Source: Thiohalomonas denitrificans
GTDB lineage: Bacteria > Pseudomonadota > Gammaproteobacteria > Thiohalomonadales > Thiohalomonadaceae
DNA: 35,296 bases
NCBI RefSeq assembly: GCF_016841685.1
Contig: NZ_JAENYR010000037.1
Location: 1 to 35,296 of the forward strand
Direction: 5' to 3'
The notes beneath the pieces were generated by a model. That model was not told the origin of the DNA. It did not search any database and worked only from the letters and a program-made list of their open reading frames with translations. The position numbers and the translations under genes are program-made. Each line of letters starts with the position of its first letter. The first letter of the stretch is position 1. This document shows, piece by piece, positions 17,854 to 26,758 of this stretch.

Positions 17854-20274
17854 CTAATGCGTATGCACTGTTTTGACGCCGCCCGATTTCCCTTTCTGCT
17901 CGACCAGTTCCACACCCTCTCCTTCTGGAAGCGGCTCCGGCTTGCGCGCCAAGGCGATATCCAGCACCTGATCGATCCAGTTGGCGGGACAGATCTCCAG
18001 CTTTTCCTTGATATTTTCCGGCACCTCTTCGAGATTGCGTTCGTTCTCCTCGGGGATGATCACGGTCTTGATCCCCCCACGATGAGCCGCAAGCAGCTTC
18101 TCCTTGAGGCCACCGATGGGCAGCACCTCGCCCCGTAGCGTTATCTCGCCGGTCATCGCGACATCGGCACGCACCGGAATGCCGGTCAACGCCGATACCA
18201 GAGCGGTACACATGCCCACACCGGCCGATGGGCCATCCTTCGGAATCGCGCCCTCGGGGACATGAATATGGATGTCGCTGTTTTCGTAGAAATCGGGGTT
18301 TATACCGAGCATCCGGGCACGGCTGCGGACCACACTCATCGCGGCCTGGATCGACTCCTTCATCACGTCGCCCAACTGACCGGTGACCACATTCTTGCCT
18401 TTGCCGGGCATTACCGCCGTCTCGATGGAGAGCAGCTCGCCACCCACCTCGGTCCATGCCAGGCCCGTCACCTGACCGACCCGGTCGGCCTCGTCGGCCA
18501 ACCCGTAACGGAAGCGGCGCACACCGAGGAAATCGTTGAGGTTCTCCCCGTTCACCACCACCTTCTTTTCCTTGGGCTTCAGCTGAATCTCCTTGACCAC
18601 CTTGCGGCAGACCTTCGCGATCTCCCGCTGCAGGTTGCGAACTCCGGCCTCACGGGTGTAATGGCGGATGATGCCATAGAGAGCGTCGTCGGTGATCTCC
18701 AGTTCACTCTCTTTCACCCCGTTCGCCTTCAGCTCCTTCGGCACGAGATAGCGCTTGGCGATATTGAGCTTCTCCTCCTCGGTATAACCGGCGAGACGAA
18801 TCACTTCCATTCGGTCGAGCAGCGGACCGGGAATATTCATGGAGTTGGATGTCGCGACGAACATTACGTCCGACAGGTCATAATCCACTTCCAGATAGTG
18901 ATCGTTGAAGGTGTGATTCTGCTCCGGATCCAGCACCTCCAGCAGCGCCGAAGCCGGATCGCCACGGAAATCCATCGCCATCTTGTCGATTTCATCCAGC
19001 AGAAACAGCGGATTTCGGGTCTCCGCCTTCGCCAGGTTCTGGATAATCTTACCCGGCAACGAACCGATATAGGTCCGGCGATGCCCCCGGATCTCGGCCT
19101 CATCGCGTACACCACCCAGACTCATGCGCAAGAACTTGCGGTTGGTGGCTCGGGCGATGGACTGCCCCAGGGAGGTCTTACCCACCCCCGGCGGCCCCAC
19201 CAGGCAGAGGATCGGCCCCTTGAGCTTCCTGACACGCTGCTGAACGGCCAGATACTCGAGTATGCGCTCCTTGACCTTGTCCAGCCCGTAGTGGTCCGTC
19301 TCGAGCACCTCTTCGGCCTTGGCCAAATCGTGGCGCACTCGGGTCTTCTTCTTCCAGGGCACCGATACCAGCCAATCGATGTAGTTGCGCACCACCGTTG
19401 CCTCGGCCGACATGGGCGACATCATCTTCAGCTTGTTCATTTCGGTGGTGGCCTTGTCCTTGGCCTCCTTGGTCATACCTGCCTTTTCGATCTTGTTTTC
19501 CAGGTCCTCAATCTCGTTAGGCACATCCTCCATGTCACCCAATTCCTTCTGGATGGCCTTCATCTGCTCGTTGAGATAGTACTCGCGCTGACTCTTCTCC
19601 ATCTGGCGCTTGACGCGACCACGGATACGCTTTTCCACCTGAAGCAGGTCCAGCTCGGATTCAATCACACCTAGCAGGTATTCAAAGCGGTCGCGCAAAT
19701 CGGCGATTTCCAGGATTTCCTGTTTCTCGTCGATCTTGAGCGACATGTGGGCGGCGATGGTATCCACCAGCCGGTGGGAATCCTCTATGCCTGAAAGAGA
19801 GGTCAGCACCTCCGGCGGAACCTTTTTGTTCAGCTTCACGTACTGGTCAAACTGGTTCAGTACCGATCGTGACAACACTTCCCCTTCCCGCTCATCCAGC
19901 GGTTCCGATTCGAGCATGTCCACCTGTGCGGTAAAGAACTCGTCAGTCGGCAGGAAGTGGGCGATTTTCGCCCGCTGGTCGCCTTCGACCAGCACTTTCA
20001 CGGTTCCATCCGGCAGTTTCAGCAACTGCAGGATGTTGGAGACGGTACCAATCCGATAAATATCGTCCTGGCCCGGGTCATCCTCCCCGGCGCTCTTTTG
20101 CGCGACAAGCAGGATCTCCTTGTCATCTGCCATGGCCGCCTCAAGGGCTTTGATGGACTTATCGCGGCCGACAAAAAGCGGAATCACCATGTGCGGATAG
20201 ACCACTACATCCCGCAACGGCAGGACAGGCATGGAGCGCATCTGGTCGGTCACTTCGGAACTCTTGTCCGTCAT
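17854..20274 (-). CDS. lon: ATP-dependent protease Lon
   Basis: A cytoplasmic AAA+ serine protease that degrades misfolded and short-lived regulatory proteins. The 806-residue protein has the LonN substrate domain ([23 protein letters not shown] at the start), a coiled middle, an AAA+ module with Walker A GPPGVGKT (about 360-367) and Walker [12 protein letters not shown], and a C-terminal protease domain with Ser in PKDGPSAG (about 683) and Lys in [16 protein letters not shown] (about 726). I start at the ATG at 20274, which has AAGAGG upstream; 38 extra in-frame codons further up are not Lon-like. It ends with a hydrophilic tail ([12 protein letters not shown]) longer than in E. coli. clpX transcription stops at a hairpin upstream, so lon has its own promoter. 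Confidence 0.97.
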   Translation of the reverse strand: MTDKSSEVTDQMRSMPVLPLRDVVVYPHMVIPLFVGRDKSIKALEAAMADDKEILLVAQKSAGEDDPGQDDIYRIGTVSNILQLLKLPDGTVKVLVEGDQRAKIAHFLPTDEFFTAQVDMLESEPLDEREGEVLSRSVLNQFDQYVKLNKKVPPEVLTSLSGIEDSHRLVDTIAAHMSLKIDEKQEILEIADLRDRFEYLLGVIESELDLLQVEKRIRGRVKRQMEKSQREYYLNEQMKAIQKELGDMEDVPNEIEDLENKIEKAGMTKEAKDKATTEMNKLKMMSPMSAEATVVRNYIDWLVSVPWKKKTRVRHDLAKAEEVLETDHYGLDKVKERILEYLAVQQRVRKLKGPILCLVGPPGVGKTSLGQSIARATNRKFLRMSLGGVRDEAEIRGHRRTYIGSLPGKIIQNLAKAETRNPLFLLDEIDKMAMDFRGDPASALLEVLDPEQNHTFNDHYLEVDYDLSDVMFVATSNSMNIPGPLLDRMEVIRLAGYTEEEKLNIAKRYLVPKELKANGVKESELEITDDALYGIIRHYTREAGVRNLQREIAKVCRKVVKEIQLKPKEKKVVVNGENLNDFLGVRRFRYGLADEADRVGQVTGLAWTEVGGELLSIETAVMPGKGKNVVTGQLGDVMKESIQAAMSVVRSRARMLGINPDFYENSDIHIHVPEGAIPKDGPSAGVGMCTALVSALTGIPVRADVAMTGEITLRGEVLPIGGLKEKLLAAHRGGIKTVIIPEENERNLEEVPENIKEKLEICPANWIDQVLDIALARKPEPLPEGEGVELVEQKGKSGGVKTVHTH

Positions 20275-20360
20275 TGAGGGCACCTCTTCGTGGGTCACGG
20301 CTCGCCGTATACGTGAAGCCGTGCCGATTAAAACCTGAGTAACTTGCTTGATTATTGAAT

Positions 20361-20389
20361 ACTTTGGGACAGCTAATGGAAGAATCAAG
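20361..20389 (-). promoter_or_regulatory. Possible heat-shock (sigma-32) promoter of lon
   Basis: On the minus strand CTTGATT (20389-20383) and TCCCAAAGT (20369-20361) are 13 bp apart, resembling CTTGAAA and CCCCATNTA. The predicted start is about 80 bp upstream of the lon ATG, in the gap after the clpX terminator. lon is a sigma-32 target in E. coli. The -10 match is only partial. Confidence 0.35.
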
Positions 20390-20446
20390 GCTCAAGCTGA
20401 TCCAGAGGATTCACAATTCACCAGAGGATCGCAAGGGTCAGGGGTT

Positions 20447-20478
20447 AAAAAAAGGGCCGGCTTGACCGGCCGGCCCTT
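20447..20478 (-). terminator. Rho-independent terminator of clpX
   Basis: AAGGGCCGG (20452-20460) pairs with CCGGCCCTT (20470-20478). On the minus strand the stem is followed by a run of seven Ts (from 20453 down to 20447). It lies about 33 bp past the clpX stop and isolates tig-clpP-clpX from lon. Confidence 0.9.
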
Positions 20479-20510
20479 GATTCGACACTGCTACAGGTGT
20501 TGCGTTCCGC

Positions 20511-21791
20511 TCAATCAGTAGCCGCCGCCGACTTTTCAGACCCCTTGTAGATAAGCAGCGGTTCCGATTCACCGTTAATCACGCCATTATCGATAACAAC
20601 CTTGCTGACCCCGTCCATGGAGGGGAGGTCATACATGATGTCCAGCAGTACCGACTCGAGAATCGACCGGAGCCCGCGGGCGCCGGTCTTGCGCTGCATG
20701 GCCTTGGTCGCCACGGCCATTAGAGCGTCCTCGCGCAGCTCGAACTCCACGCCCTCCATCTCAAACAGCTTGGTATACTGCTTGGACAGGGCATTCTTCG
20801 GCTCCGTGAGGATCTGAACCAGCGCCTCCTCGTCCAGCTCCTCCAGTGTGGCATGAACCGGCAAGCGCCCCACGAATTCCGGAATCAGCCCGTATTTGAC
20901 CAGGTCTTCCGGCTCGACGGTCTGAACGACCTCGCTCGCGCTCCTGGTAGTGGCCTTGCTTCTCACCTCGGCGGCAAAACCGATACCACCCTTTTCGGAG
21001 CGGTCGCGAATCACCTTCTCGAGCCCGGAAAACGCGCCACCGCAGATGAACAGCATGCCACTGGTGTCCACCTGCAGAAACTCCTGCTGCGGATGTTTGC
21101 GGCCACCCTGCGGCGGAACCGAGGCGACAGTCCCTTCGATAAGCTTCAGCAAAGCCTGCTGCACACCCTCGCCGGAAACATCACGGGTAATCGACGGGTT
21201 GTCCGACTTACGGGAAATCTTGTCGATTTCATCGATGTACACAATGCCACTCTGTGCCTTATCGACATCGTAATCGCACTTCTGCAGCAACTTCTGAATG
21301 ATGTTCTCCACATCCTCGCCGACATATCCCGCCTCGGTCAGCGTGGTGGCGTCGGCAATGGTGAACGGCACGTTGAGCAACCGCGCCAGCGTCTCCGCCA
21401 GCAGGGTTTTGCCGCTACCGGTGGGGCCGATCAGGAGAATATTGCTTTTCGACAGCTCGACTTCGTCTTTCTTGAGGCCGGCCTCCAGGCGTTTGTAGTG
21501 GTTGTACACCGCCACGGAAAGCACCTTTTTGGCCCGCTTCTGCCCGATCACGTACTCATCGAGACTATCGTTGATCTCGTGGGGCGTCGGCAGTTTACTC
21601 CGGGAAGTGCCGGTCGCGTCCTCCTGCACCTCTTCACGGATAATATCGTTGCAAAGTTCAACGCACTCATCACAGATGAAGACGGAAGGACCGGCGATCA
21701 GCTTCCGTACTTCATGCTGGCTCTTTCCGCAAAAAGAGCAGTACAGCAGCTTGCCATTATCTTCGCCCGTATTTTTACTCTCGTCGCTCAT
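20511..21791 (-). CDS. clpX: ATP-dependent unfoldase ClpX
   Basis: The AAA+ unfoldase that recognises tagged substrates and threads them into ClpP. The 426-residue protein has the N-terminal C4 zinc-binding domain ([11 protein letters not shown]...ICDECVELC, about 18-47), Walker A GPTGSGKT (about 122-129), Walker [11 protein letters not shown] (about 183-192) and the RKH-type pore region [13 protein letters not shown]. The C-terminal small domain includes [12 protein letters not shown]. It follows clpP by 109 bp on the same strand and ends before a clear terminator, so tig-clpP-clpX is one plausible transcription unit. The start ATG follows GGGGAAGG. Confidence 0.97.
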   Translation of the reverse strand: MSDESKNTGEDNGKLLYCSFCGKSQHEVRKLIAGPSVFICDECVELCNDIIREEVQEDATGTSRSKLPTPHEINDSLDEYVIGQKRAKKVLSVAVYNHYKRLEAGLKKDEVELSKSNILLIGPTGSGKTLLAETLARLLNVPFTIADATTLTEAGYVGEDVENIIQKLLQKCDYDVDKAQSGIVYIDEIDKISRKSDNPSITRDVSGEGVQQALLKLIEGTVASVPPQGGRKHPQQEFLQVDTSGMLFICGGAFSGLEKVIRDRSEKGGIGFAAEVRSKATTRSASEVVQTVEPEDLVKYGLIPEFVGRLPVHATLEELDEEALVQILTEPKNALSKQYTKLFEMEGVEFELREDALMAVATKAMQRKTGARGLRSILESVLLDIMYDLPSMDGVSKVVIDNGVINGESEPLLIYKGSEKSAAATD

Positions 21792-21900
21792 CAGCCTTCC
21801 CCATCCGAATGCCGGGTATCTGTCTTACAACATGCAGGGTCAGAGCCTATTTTTCAAGCCCGACCCGGTTACTATGTTATTGGTTCCGCCCGGCGCCGGG

Positions 21901-22554
21901 TTATTTACCCACCGTCGAGAGGGTCGCTTCACGATTTTCGAGCACGGAGTCGATCAATCCATACTCGATGGCCATTTCACCACTCATGAAGTTGTCACGC
22001 TCGGTATCCGCCTGAATGCGTTCGAGCGGCTGCTTCGTGTGCTTGGCCAGGATCCCGTTGAGCCGGGCACGCGTATCCAGGATCTCCCTGGCATGGATCT
22101 CAAAGTCCGTAGCCTGGCCCTGGAATCCACCCAGAGGCTGATGGATCATCACTCGGGAGTGAGGCAACGCATAGCGTTTGCCCTCAGCACCGCCGGCAAG
22201 CAGTATCGCCCCCATGCTGGCCGCCTGACCGATGCACAGGGTGCTCACATCCGGTTTGATGAACTGCATCGTGTCATAGATCGAAAGCCCGGCGGTAACC
22301 GCACCGCCCGGCGAATTGATGTAGAGATGGATATCCTTGTCCGGGTTTTCCGATTCGAGGAACAGCAGCTGGGCTACCAGCAGGTTCGCCGAGTAATCCT
22401 CGACCGGCCCCACCATGAAAATGACCCGTTCCTTGAGCAGTCTCGAATAGATATCGTAGGCGCGCTCGCCGCGCGAAGTCTGCTCCACTACCATGGGCAC
22501 AAGACCCACGTTGGAAATCGTATGCCCTTGATTCATGGTGTTGTTATCGGTCAT
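21901..22554 (-). CDS. clpP: ClpP protease proteolytic subunit
   Basis: The serine peptidase that forms the double-heptamer chamber served by ClpX. The 217-residue protein shows the catalytic Ser in [14 protein letters not shown] and His in [15 protein letters not shown], with the Asp expected in the TERDNFMS region. The [19 protein letters not shown] strand-helix is characteristic. The N-terminal residues [15 protein letters not shown] are a probable propeptide, cleaved before about residue 15, as in E. coli. It lies 25 bp after tig, consistent with cotranscription, and has a purine-rich AAGGGATAGG ribosome site. Confidence 0.97.
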   Translation of the reverse strand: MTDNNTMNQGHTISNVGLVPMVVEQTSRGERAYDIYSRLLKERVIFMVGPVEDYSANLLVAQLLFLESENPDKDIHLYINSPGGAVTAGLSIYDTMQFIKPDVSTLCIGQAASMGAILLAGGAEGKRYALPHSRVMIHQPLGGFQGQATDFEIHAREILDTRARLNGILAKHTKQPLERIQADTERDNFMSGEMAIEYGLIDSVLENREATLSTVGK

Positions 22555-22579
22555 CGTTACCTATCCCTTTTGAGTTTCA

Positions 22580-23878
22580 CTACTGCTGAGGGTTCATGAG
22601 TTCATCAAAGCCCTTGGACTTCTCGCTGACTTTCGCCCGCTCCAGAACCCAATCCACGACACGATCTTCGAGCACTACCGACTCCACCTCACCGAGGCGG
22701 CGCTGATCGCCGAAGTACCAGCTCAGGACCTCTTCGGGTTTCTCATAGCTGGCTGCAATCTTCTCAACCGCCGCCCGCACCTGGTCGGATTCCGCCTTGA
22801 GTTCATTGCGCTTGATGATTTCGGCGAGGATCAGGCCGAGGGTCACACGCTTGGCAGCCTGCTCCTCGAACATGGAGGGGGATAGATCCGGCCCCTGCTT
22901 GCCTTGCGGCACTTGCATGTTTTGCCGCATCTGCTCGAGAAGCGCCTGGCTTTCGTTTTCGATCAGTGCCCTGGGAATCTCGACCTTGTTCAGCTCGACC
23001 AGCTTGTCCATCACCTGCTGTTTGACCCGGCCTTTCAGGGATTGTTCAAGCTCGCGTTCCATGTTGTCGCGAACTTCCTTTTTGAGGGCTTCGGCGCTCT
23101 CGACTCCAAAACGCTTGGCGAACTCGTCGTCAATCTCCGGCAGATTGGGCTGCTCGACCGCGTGAATTTTGACCTGGAACTGGACCGGCTTACCGGCGAC
23201 TTCCTTATAACCATAGTCGTCCGGGAAACCAAGATCGAGGGTACGCTCCTCACCGGCCTTCGCGCCCTTCAGCCCCTCTTCAAAACCTGAAATCATGCGG
23301 CCGCTGCCAAGGGTCACGGGGACATTCTCACCTTCACCGCCCTGGAAGGACTCACCATCGATGGTGCCTTTGAAGTCGACCACCACCCGGTCGCCCTCCC
23401 GGGCTTCGCGGTCGACCTTCTCCCACTCGGCGTTCTGTTTACGCAGGGTATCCAGCATCCTGTCGACATCGGCATCGGTCACCTCGGCAGTGACCTTTTC
23501 GATCTCGGCACCCTCCAGAGAGGCAGGCTCCACTTCGGGCATTACCTCGAAGATGGCAGTGTAAGCAAATCCTTCTGCATCCTCGTCGCCCTCTTTCGGT
23601 TCAATCCGGGGATGACCGGCGGGACGAAGGTTTTCCCGGGCCACGGCTTCATAGAAGCTGGATTGCACCATTTCCCCGAGGACCTCCTGGCGAACCTGGC
23701 TGCCGTAACGGCTTTTGACCACCTTCATCGGCACTTTGCCAGGCCGGAAACCCTTGATACGAGTGGTGCGCGCCATCTGCTGGAGACGCTTGTCAACCTC
23801 CCGGGAAATCTGCTCCTCGGGGAGGTCAACGGTCATGCGGCGCTCGAGTCCGCCAGTCGCTTCTACTGAAACCTGCAT
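22580..23878 (-). CDS. tig: Trigger factor
   Basis: A ribosome-bound chaperone and peptidyl-prolyl isomerase that receives nascent chains at the exit tunnel. The 432 residues match E. coli (432). The N-terminal domain has the ribosome-binding signature GFRPGKVP (about 44-51). The central FKBP-type domain spans about 150-245 (GDRVVVDFKGTIDGESFQGGEGENVPVTLGSGRMISGFEEGL...). The C-terminal helical arms end with KGFDELMNPQQ. An AAGGAG site lies five bases before the ATG. It opens the tig-clpP-clpX unit, downstream of tRNA-Leu. Confidence 0.97.
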   Translation of the reverse strand: MQVSVEATGGLERRMTVDLPEEQISREVDKRLQQMARTTRIKGFRPGKVPMKVVKSRYGSQVRQEVLGEMVQSSFYEAVARENLRPAGHPRIEPKEGDEDAEGFAYTAIFEVMPEVEPASLEGAEIEKVTAEVTDADVDRMLDTLRKQNAEWEKVDREAREGDRVVVDFKGTIDGESFQGGEGENVPVTLGSGRMISGFEEGLKGAKAGEERTLDLGFPDDYGYKEVAGKPVQFQVKIHAVEQPNLPEIDDEFAKRFGVESAEALKKEVRDNMERELEQSLKGRVKQQVMDKLVELNKVEIPRALIENESQALLEQMRQNMQVPQGKQGPDLSPSMFEEQAAKRVTLGLILAEIIKRNELKAESDQVRAAVEKIAASYEKPEEVLSWYFGDQRRLGEVESVVLEDRVVDWVLERAKVSEKSKGFDELMNPQQ

Positions 23879-23994
23879 CTTAACTCCTTGAGATTTCTAC
23901 AATTCAATAGCGTGAAAACCGATGGACAAAACCTTCACTTGGGAATCACACAAAACCTGTTCGAAGCAGATCACCGCCCCGACCCTGATGTAAA

Positions 23995-24079
<85 letters not shown>

Positions 24080-24165
24080 TAAAATTCCGGGGATTATACA
24101 AAGAGAAGGGGTGCACGGACAGAGGGCGTACGTTTCCGCGCATAACCGCATGATAGTGGCATTTA

Positions 24166-24193
24166 AAAAGCAAAGACCCCTCACGTGAGGGGT
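24166..24193 (-). terminator. Terminator after tRNA-Lys
   Basis: The palindrome GACCCCTCACGTGAGGGGTC (24174-24193) forms an 8- to 9-bp stem. On the minus strand it is followed by TTTGCTTTTT. It separates tRNA-Lys from tRNA-Leu. Confidence 0.8.
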
Positions 24194-24205
24194 CAACTAC
24201 GTATC

Positions 24206-24281
24206 TGGTGGGCCGTCAAGGATTCGAACCTTGGACCTACTGATTAAGAGTCAGCTGCTCTACCAACTGAGCTAACGGCCC
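24206..24281 (-). tRNA. tRNA-Lys(CTT)
   Basis: A minus-strand cloverleaf with acceptor GGGCCGT/ACGGCCC, discriminator A and encoded CCA. The anticodon arm GCTGA-CTCTTAA-TCAGT gives CTT. It is the boundary gene of the copper cluster on this side. Confidence 0.96.
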
Positions 24282-24340
24282 CGTGAAGGTCACCTAGTAA
24301 ATCAAATTCGGCGGCAGCGATCAAGCCCAACTTCGAGATT

Positions 24341-24359
24341 GAGGGCAGTCGCACTGCTG
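24341..24359 (+). promoter_or_regulatory. Possible sigma-54 promoter of the SafE-like gene
   Basis: GGGCAGTCGCACTGCT has GG and GC ten bases apart, the required -24/-12 spacing, with GGCA and TGCT partly matching TGGCAC and TTGCW. The predicted start is about 34 bp before the GTG. No CATATG palindrome is seen upstream, so support is weaker than for the exbB promoter. Confidence 0.3.
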
Positions 24360-24402
24360 TTCTTTTGATAACATAGTCGTTCAACCGCATGCGTGGAAAG
24401 TC

Positions 24403-25110
24403 GTGGAGTTTCCCCTAATTGCCGGATTCATTGTCGGCCTGTTCAATACCCTTCACTGTGTCGGAATGTGCGGAGGGATAATGGGTGCGCTTACCTTCAG
24501 CCTGCCCGCCGAGGTGCGCGAACGACGCCCGCGACTTCTGACCTATCTGGCCGCTTACAACAGCGGCCGCATTCTCAGCTACGCTGCAGCCGGCGCCCTG
24601 CTCGGCGGACTGGGTGGAAGTCTGCTCGGCATCTTTGGCGATCGGGGGCACGCGCTGCTGCAAGGACTCGCCGCTCTCCTGATGACCGGTATCGGCTTGT
24701 ATATCGCCGGTTGGTTTCCCAAATTCGCGTTGGTGGAGCGACTCGGCATACCGTTATGGCGCCGTCTCGAACCGCTCGGGCGCAGGATGCTGCCGGTTCG
24801 TTCTCCCGTACAGGCCCTGCTATACGGGACCATTTGGGGCTGGCTTCCGTGCGGTACTGTTTACAGCATGCTGCTCTGGACCGTCGCGGCCGAGGGACCG
24901 GTTGAAGGCATGCTCGCAATGGCCGCATTCGGAGCCGGTACTTTACCTGCCGTTATGGGCGCGGGTATGCTTACCGCATGGCTGGGCCGCATCAGCCGCC
25001 GTCCCGCGATTCGTCGTGTTGCCGGCATGAGCCTGATCGCACTGGCTATCGGCAGTGTTGCCCTCATAGAGCCACTGCACCAATTAGGACCTTCGCTTTC
25101 TATCCACTAA
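24403..25110 (+). CDS. SafE/DsbD_2-type membrane protein (probable copper/cytochrome-oxidase-related transporter)
   Basis: A 235-residue polytopic protein of the 'sulfite exporter TauE/SafE' (DsbD_2-like) group, members of which are often found with cytochrome oxidase assembly genes. About six membrane helices are visible. The N-terminal helix holds FNTLHCVGMCGGIMGAL (about 14-30), a His-Cys-Met-Cys cluster typical of the family and suited to metal or thiol chemistry, and WGWLPCGTVYSMLLW (about 146-160) carries the second conserved Pro-Cys-Gly. Translation starts at GTG. It lies between tRNA-Lys and the sigma-54 activator (11-bp gap, same strand), and the cluster's other genes are for copper import, so a role in moving copper or reductant across the inner membrane is my inference. 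Confidence 0.8.
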   Translation: MEFPLIAGFIVGLFNTLHCVGMCGGIMGALTFSLPAEVRERRPRLLTYLAAYNSGRILSYAAAGALLGGLGGSLLGIFGDRGHALLQGLAALLMTGIGLYIAGWFPKFALVERLGIPLWRRLEPLGRRMLPVRSPVQALLYGTIWGWLPCGTVYSMLLWTVAAEGPVEGMLAMAAFGAGTLPAVMGAGMLTAWLGRISRRPAIRRVAGMSLIALAIGSVALIEPLHQLGPSLSIH

Positions 25111-25121
25111 AGTGATTAGGC

Positions 25122-26078
25122 ATGAGCTCATTCGAAAAAGAACTACTGGGTGGTGCCCCCGAATTCCAGGCGGTGATCCGTTCCGCTGAAGTGATCGCCG
25201 CAACTGACGTTACCGTCCTGATCCTGGGAGAGAGCGGCACCGGAAAAGAACTGCTGGCCCGAGCGGTCCATGCTCAAAGCAGACGGGCAGAGGCGCCGTT
25301 TGTGACCATCAACTGCGCCGCCCTGCCGGAAGGACTCGCCGAATCCGAGCTCTTCGGCCACTGCAGAGGTGCGTTTACCGGGGCGGTCAACGAAAATGGT
25401 GGACGCGTGCGGGCGGCCGAAGGCGGAACCCTGTTCCTGGACGAGATCGGCGAACTTCCTCCGGCTATCCAGGCCAAACTGTTGCGTTTTCTCGAATCCG
25501 GCGAATGCCAGGCAGTGGGGAGCACCTACTGCCGTCAGGTCAATACCCGCATTATTGCTGCCACCCATCGCAACCTGCACGCGCTGGTTCAGGAAGGCCG
25601 CTTCCGTGAAGACCTCTATTACCGGCTTAACGTAATACCGCTGGAAGTACCACCCCTTCGCCATCGCACCGGTGACACTCTGCGGCTGGTGCCGATATTC
25701 ACCCGCCAGCTGTCCGACCAGCACGGGTTAGAGACGCCGCGCCTCCTGCCCGAAGCCCTCGATGCGATGAGAACCTACGATTGGCCCGGCAACATCAGAG
25801 AGTTGCGCAATGTTTGCGAACGGCTGGTAATCCTTTTCGGCGGACGCGAGGTCACGGTGGATAACCTTCCCGCCGAAATACGGCGTAAGAAAACCACCGC
25901 CACCCGGGTTAACGGGTTCGAGCTTCCGGAAGGGGGGATTCGTTTCGACCAGCTGGAGCAGTCGCTGCTCCTCCAGGCGCTGGAAAAAAGCCGCGGCAAT
26001 CGCAGCCGGGCCGCCCGTCTGGTCGGACTCACCCGCGATACCTTTCTCTATCGTCTGAAGAAGTATGCGATCGGCTGA
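25122..26078 (+). CDS. Sigma-54-dependent activator lacking an N-terminal sensor domain
   Basis: A bacterial enhancer-binding protein that uses ATP to open sigma-54 promoters. The 318 residues go straight into the AAA+ domain: Walker A GESGTGKE (36-43), GAFTGA sigma-54-contact loop (83-88), Walker B GGTLFLDE (101-108), sensor/R-finger region FREDLYYRLNVIPLEVPPLR (161-180) and WPGNIRELRN (221-230). A Fis-type helix-turn-helix ends the protein (about 283-315, SRGNRSRAARLVGLTRDTFLYRL). There is no receiver, GAF or PAS domain, as in PspF. Unusual cysteines occur at 81 (next to GAFTGA), 129, 137 and 232. Its best target in the window is the -24/-12 promoter with paired palindromes upstream of exbB. 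Confidence 0.93.
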   Translation: MSSFEKELLGGAPEFQAVIRSAEVIAATDVTVLILGESGTGKELLARAVHAQSRRAEAPFVTINCAALPEGLAESELFGHCRGAFTGAVNENGGRVRAAEGGTLFLDEIGELPPAIQAKLLRFLESGECQAVGSTYCRQVNTRIIAATHRNLHALVQEGRFREDLYYRLNVIPLEVPPLRHRTGDTLRLVPIFTRQLSDQHGLETPRLLPEALDAMRTYDWPGNIRELRNVCERLVILFGGREVTVDNLPAEIRRKKTTATRVNGFELPEGGIRFDQLEQSLLLQALEKSRGNRSRAARLVGLTRDTFLYRLKKYAIG

Positions 26079-26156
26079 AGCTACCGGGTGATTCGCATCA
26101 CAATATCCACAAAGGCATTGATCGGGCAGGAGGCGGGACTCCCCTCCCGCACCAGC

Positions 26157-26186
26157 AAAAAGGGCGCACCATGGTGCGCCCTTTTT
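26157..26186. terminator. Bidirectional terminator between convergent units
   Basis: The 20-bp perfect palindrome GGGCGCACCATGGTGCGCCC (26162-26181) is flanked by five As and five Ts. It lies between the sigma-54 activator (plus) and the copper chaperone (minus) and should terminate both. Confidence 0.93.
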
Positions 26187-26200
26187 CATGCAACGGGGAT

Positions 26201-26689
26201 TTAATGGCCCATGGAGCTATGGTCCATTTTTCCACCGCTCATGCCGCCCATGGAGCCGCTGGCACGGACCTCGTACATCAATTCCATTTTCTCTCCATCC
26301 GCAAACTCGAGCGTTACCGGCACTTTTTCGCCCGCCTTCAGCGCCTGTTTCGGCTTCATGAGCATCAGGTGATATCCCTTCGGCTCGAATGTGACAGACC
26401 CGCCCGCCGGAATCGTCACTTTCATTTGATGGACCATCTTGGCCAACCCGTCCTCTACGATGGTTTTGTGCAGCATCACATTGTCGTAAGCGGGGCTCTG
26501 CGCGGCCACCAGGGCGCGCTCCTGTTCACCATGGTTATGGACCACCATGTAGCCCGCCATGGCCTTGGAAGTCGGAGGCGCCTCCCGAATCCATGGATTC
26601 TCCACCATCACCCCGTTTCCAGCGGCCTGTACTGCGGCGGACAGACAGAGGAACGCTGGAATCACCAGTGTCTTTAGCACTTTCATCAT
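26201..26689 (-). CDS. Periplasmic copper chaperone PCu(A)C
   Basis: A DUF461-family cupredoxin-like chaperone that carries Cu(I) in the periplasm, in known cases for the CuA or CuB site of cytochrome oxidases. The signal peptide is MMKVLKTLVIPAFLCLSAAVQA. The diagnostic H-x10-M-x21-HxM copper motif is exact: His74, Met85, His107, Met109. The C-terminus has a Met/His-rich tail (GSMGGMSGGKMDHSSMGH) that can bind more copper. The 162-residue length fits. Two adjacent ATGs (26689, 26686) follow GGGAAGAG. It is last in the exbB-exbD-tonB-receptor series, 69 bp after the receptor and just before the bidirectional terminator. Confidence 0.95.
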   Translation of the reverse strand: MMKVLKTLVIPAFLCLSAAVQAAGNGVMVENPWIREAPPTSKAMAGYMVVHNHGEQERALVAAQSPAYDNVMLHKTIVEDGLAKMVHQMKVTIPAGGSVTFEPKGYHLMLMKPKQALKAGEKVPVTLEFADGEKMELMYEVRASGSMGGMSGGKMDHSSMGH

Positions 26690-26709
26690 CTCTTCCCTTC
26701 TCGGTTGTC

Positions 26710-26744
26710 AAAAAAACACAAACCTCCACCGGAACGGTCCGGTG
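26710..26744 (-). promoter_or_regulatory. Hairpin between receptor and chaperone genes (possible attenuator)
   Basis: CACCGGA (26727-26733) and TCCGGTG (26738-26744) form a 7-bp stem with a 4-base loop. On the minus strand the stem is followed after about ten bases by seven Ts. The gap from stem to T-run is long for a terminator, so partial attenuation or RNA processing is as likely. Confidence 0.35.
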
Positions 26745-26758
26745 ACAGGCTTTTTCAC

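Noticed and set aside
18262-19674. A 470-codon plus-strand frame across lon, with similar frames across clpX (20853-21989) and the copper receptor (27446-28453)
   Set aside because: All are antisense shadows of strongly identified genes and show no domain of their own.
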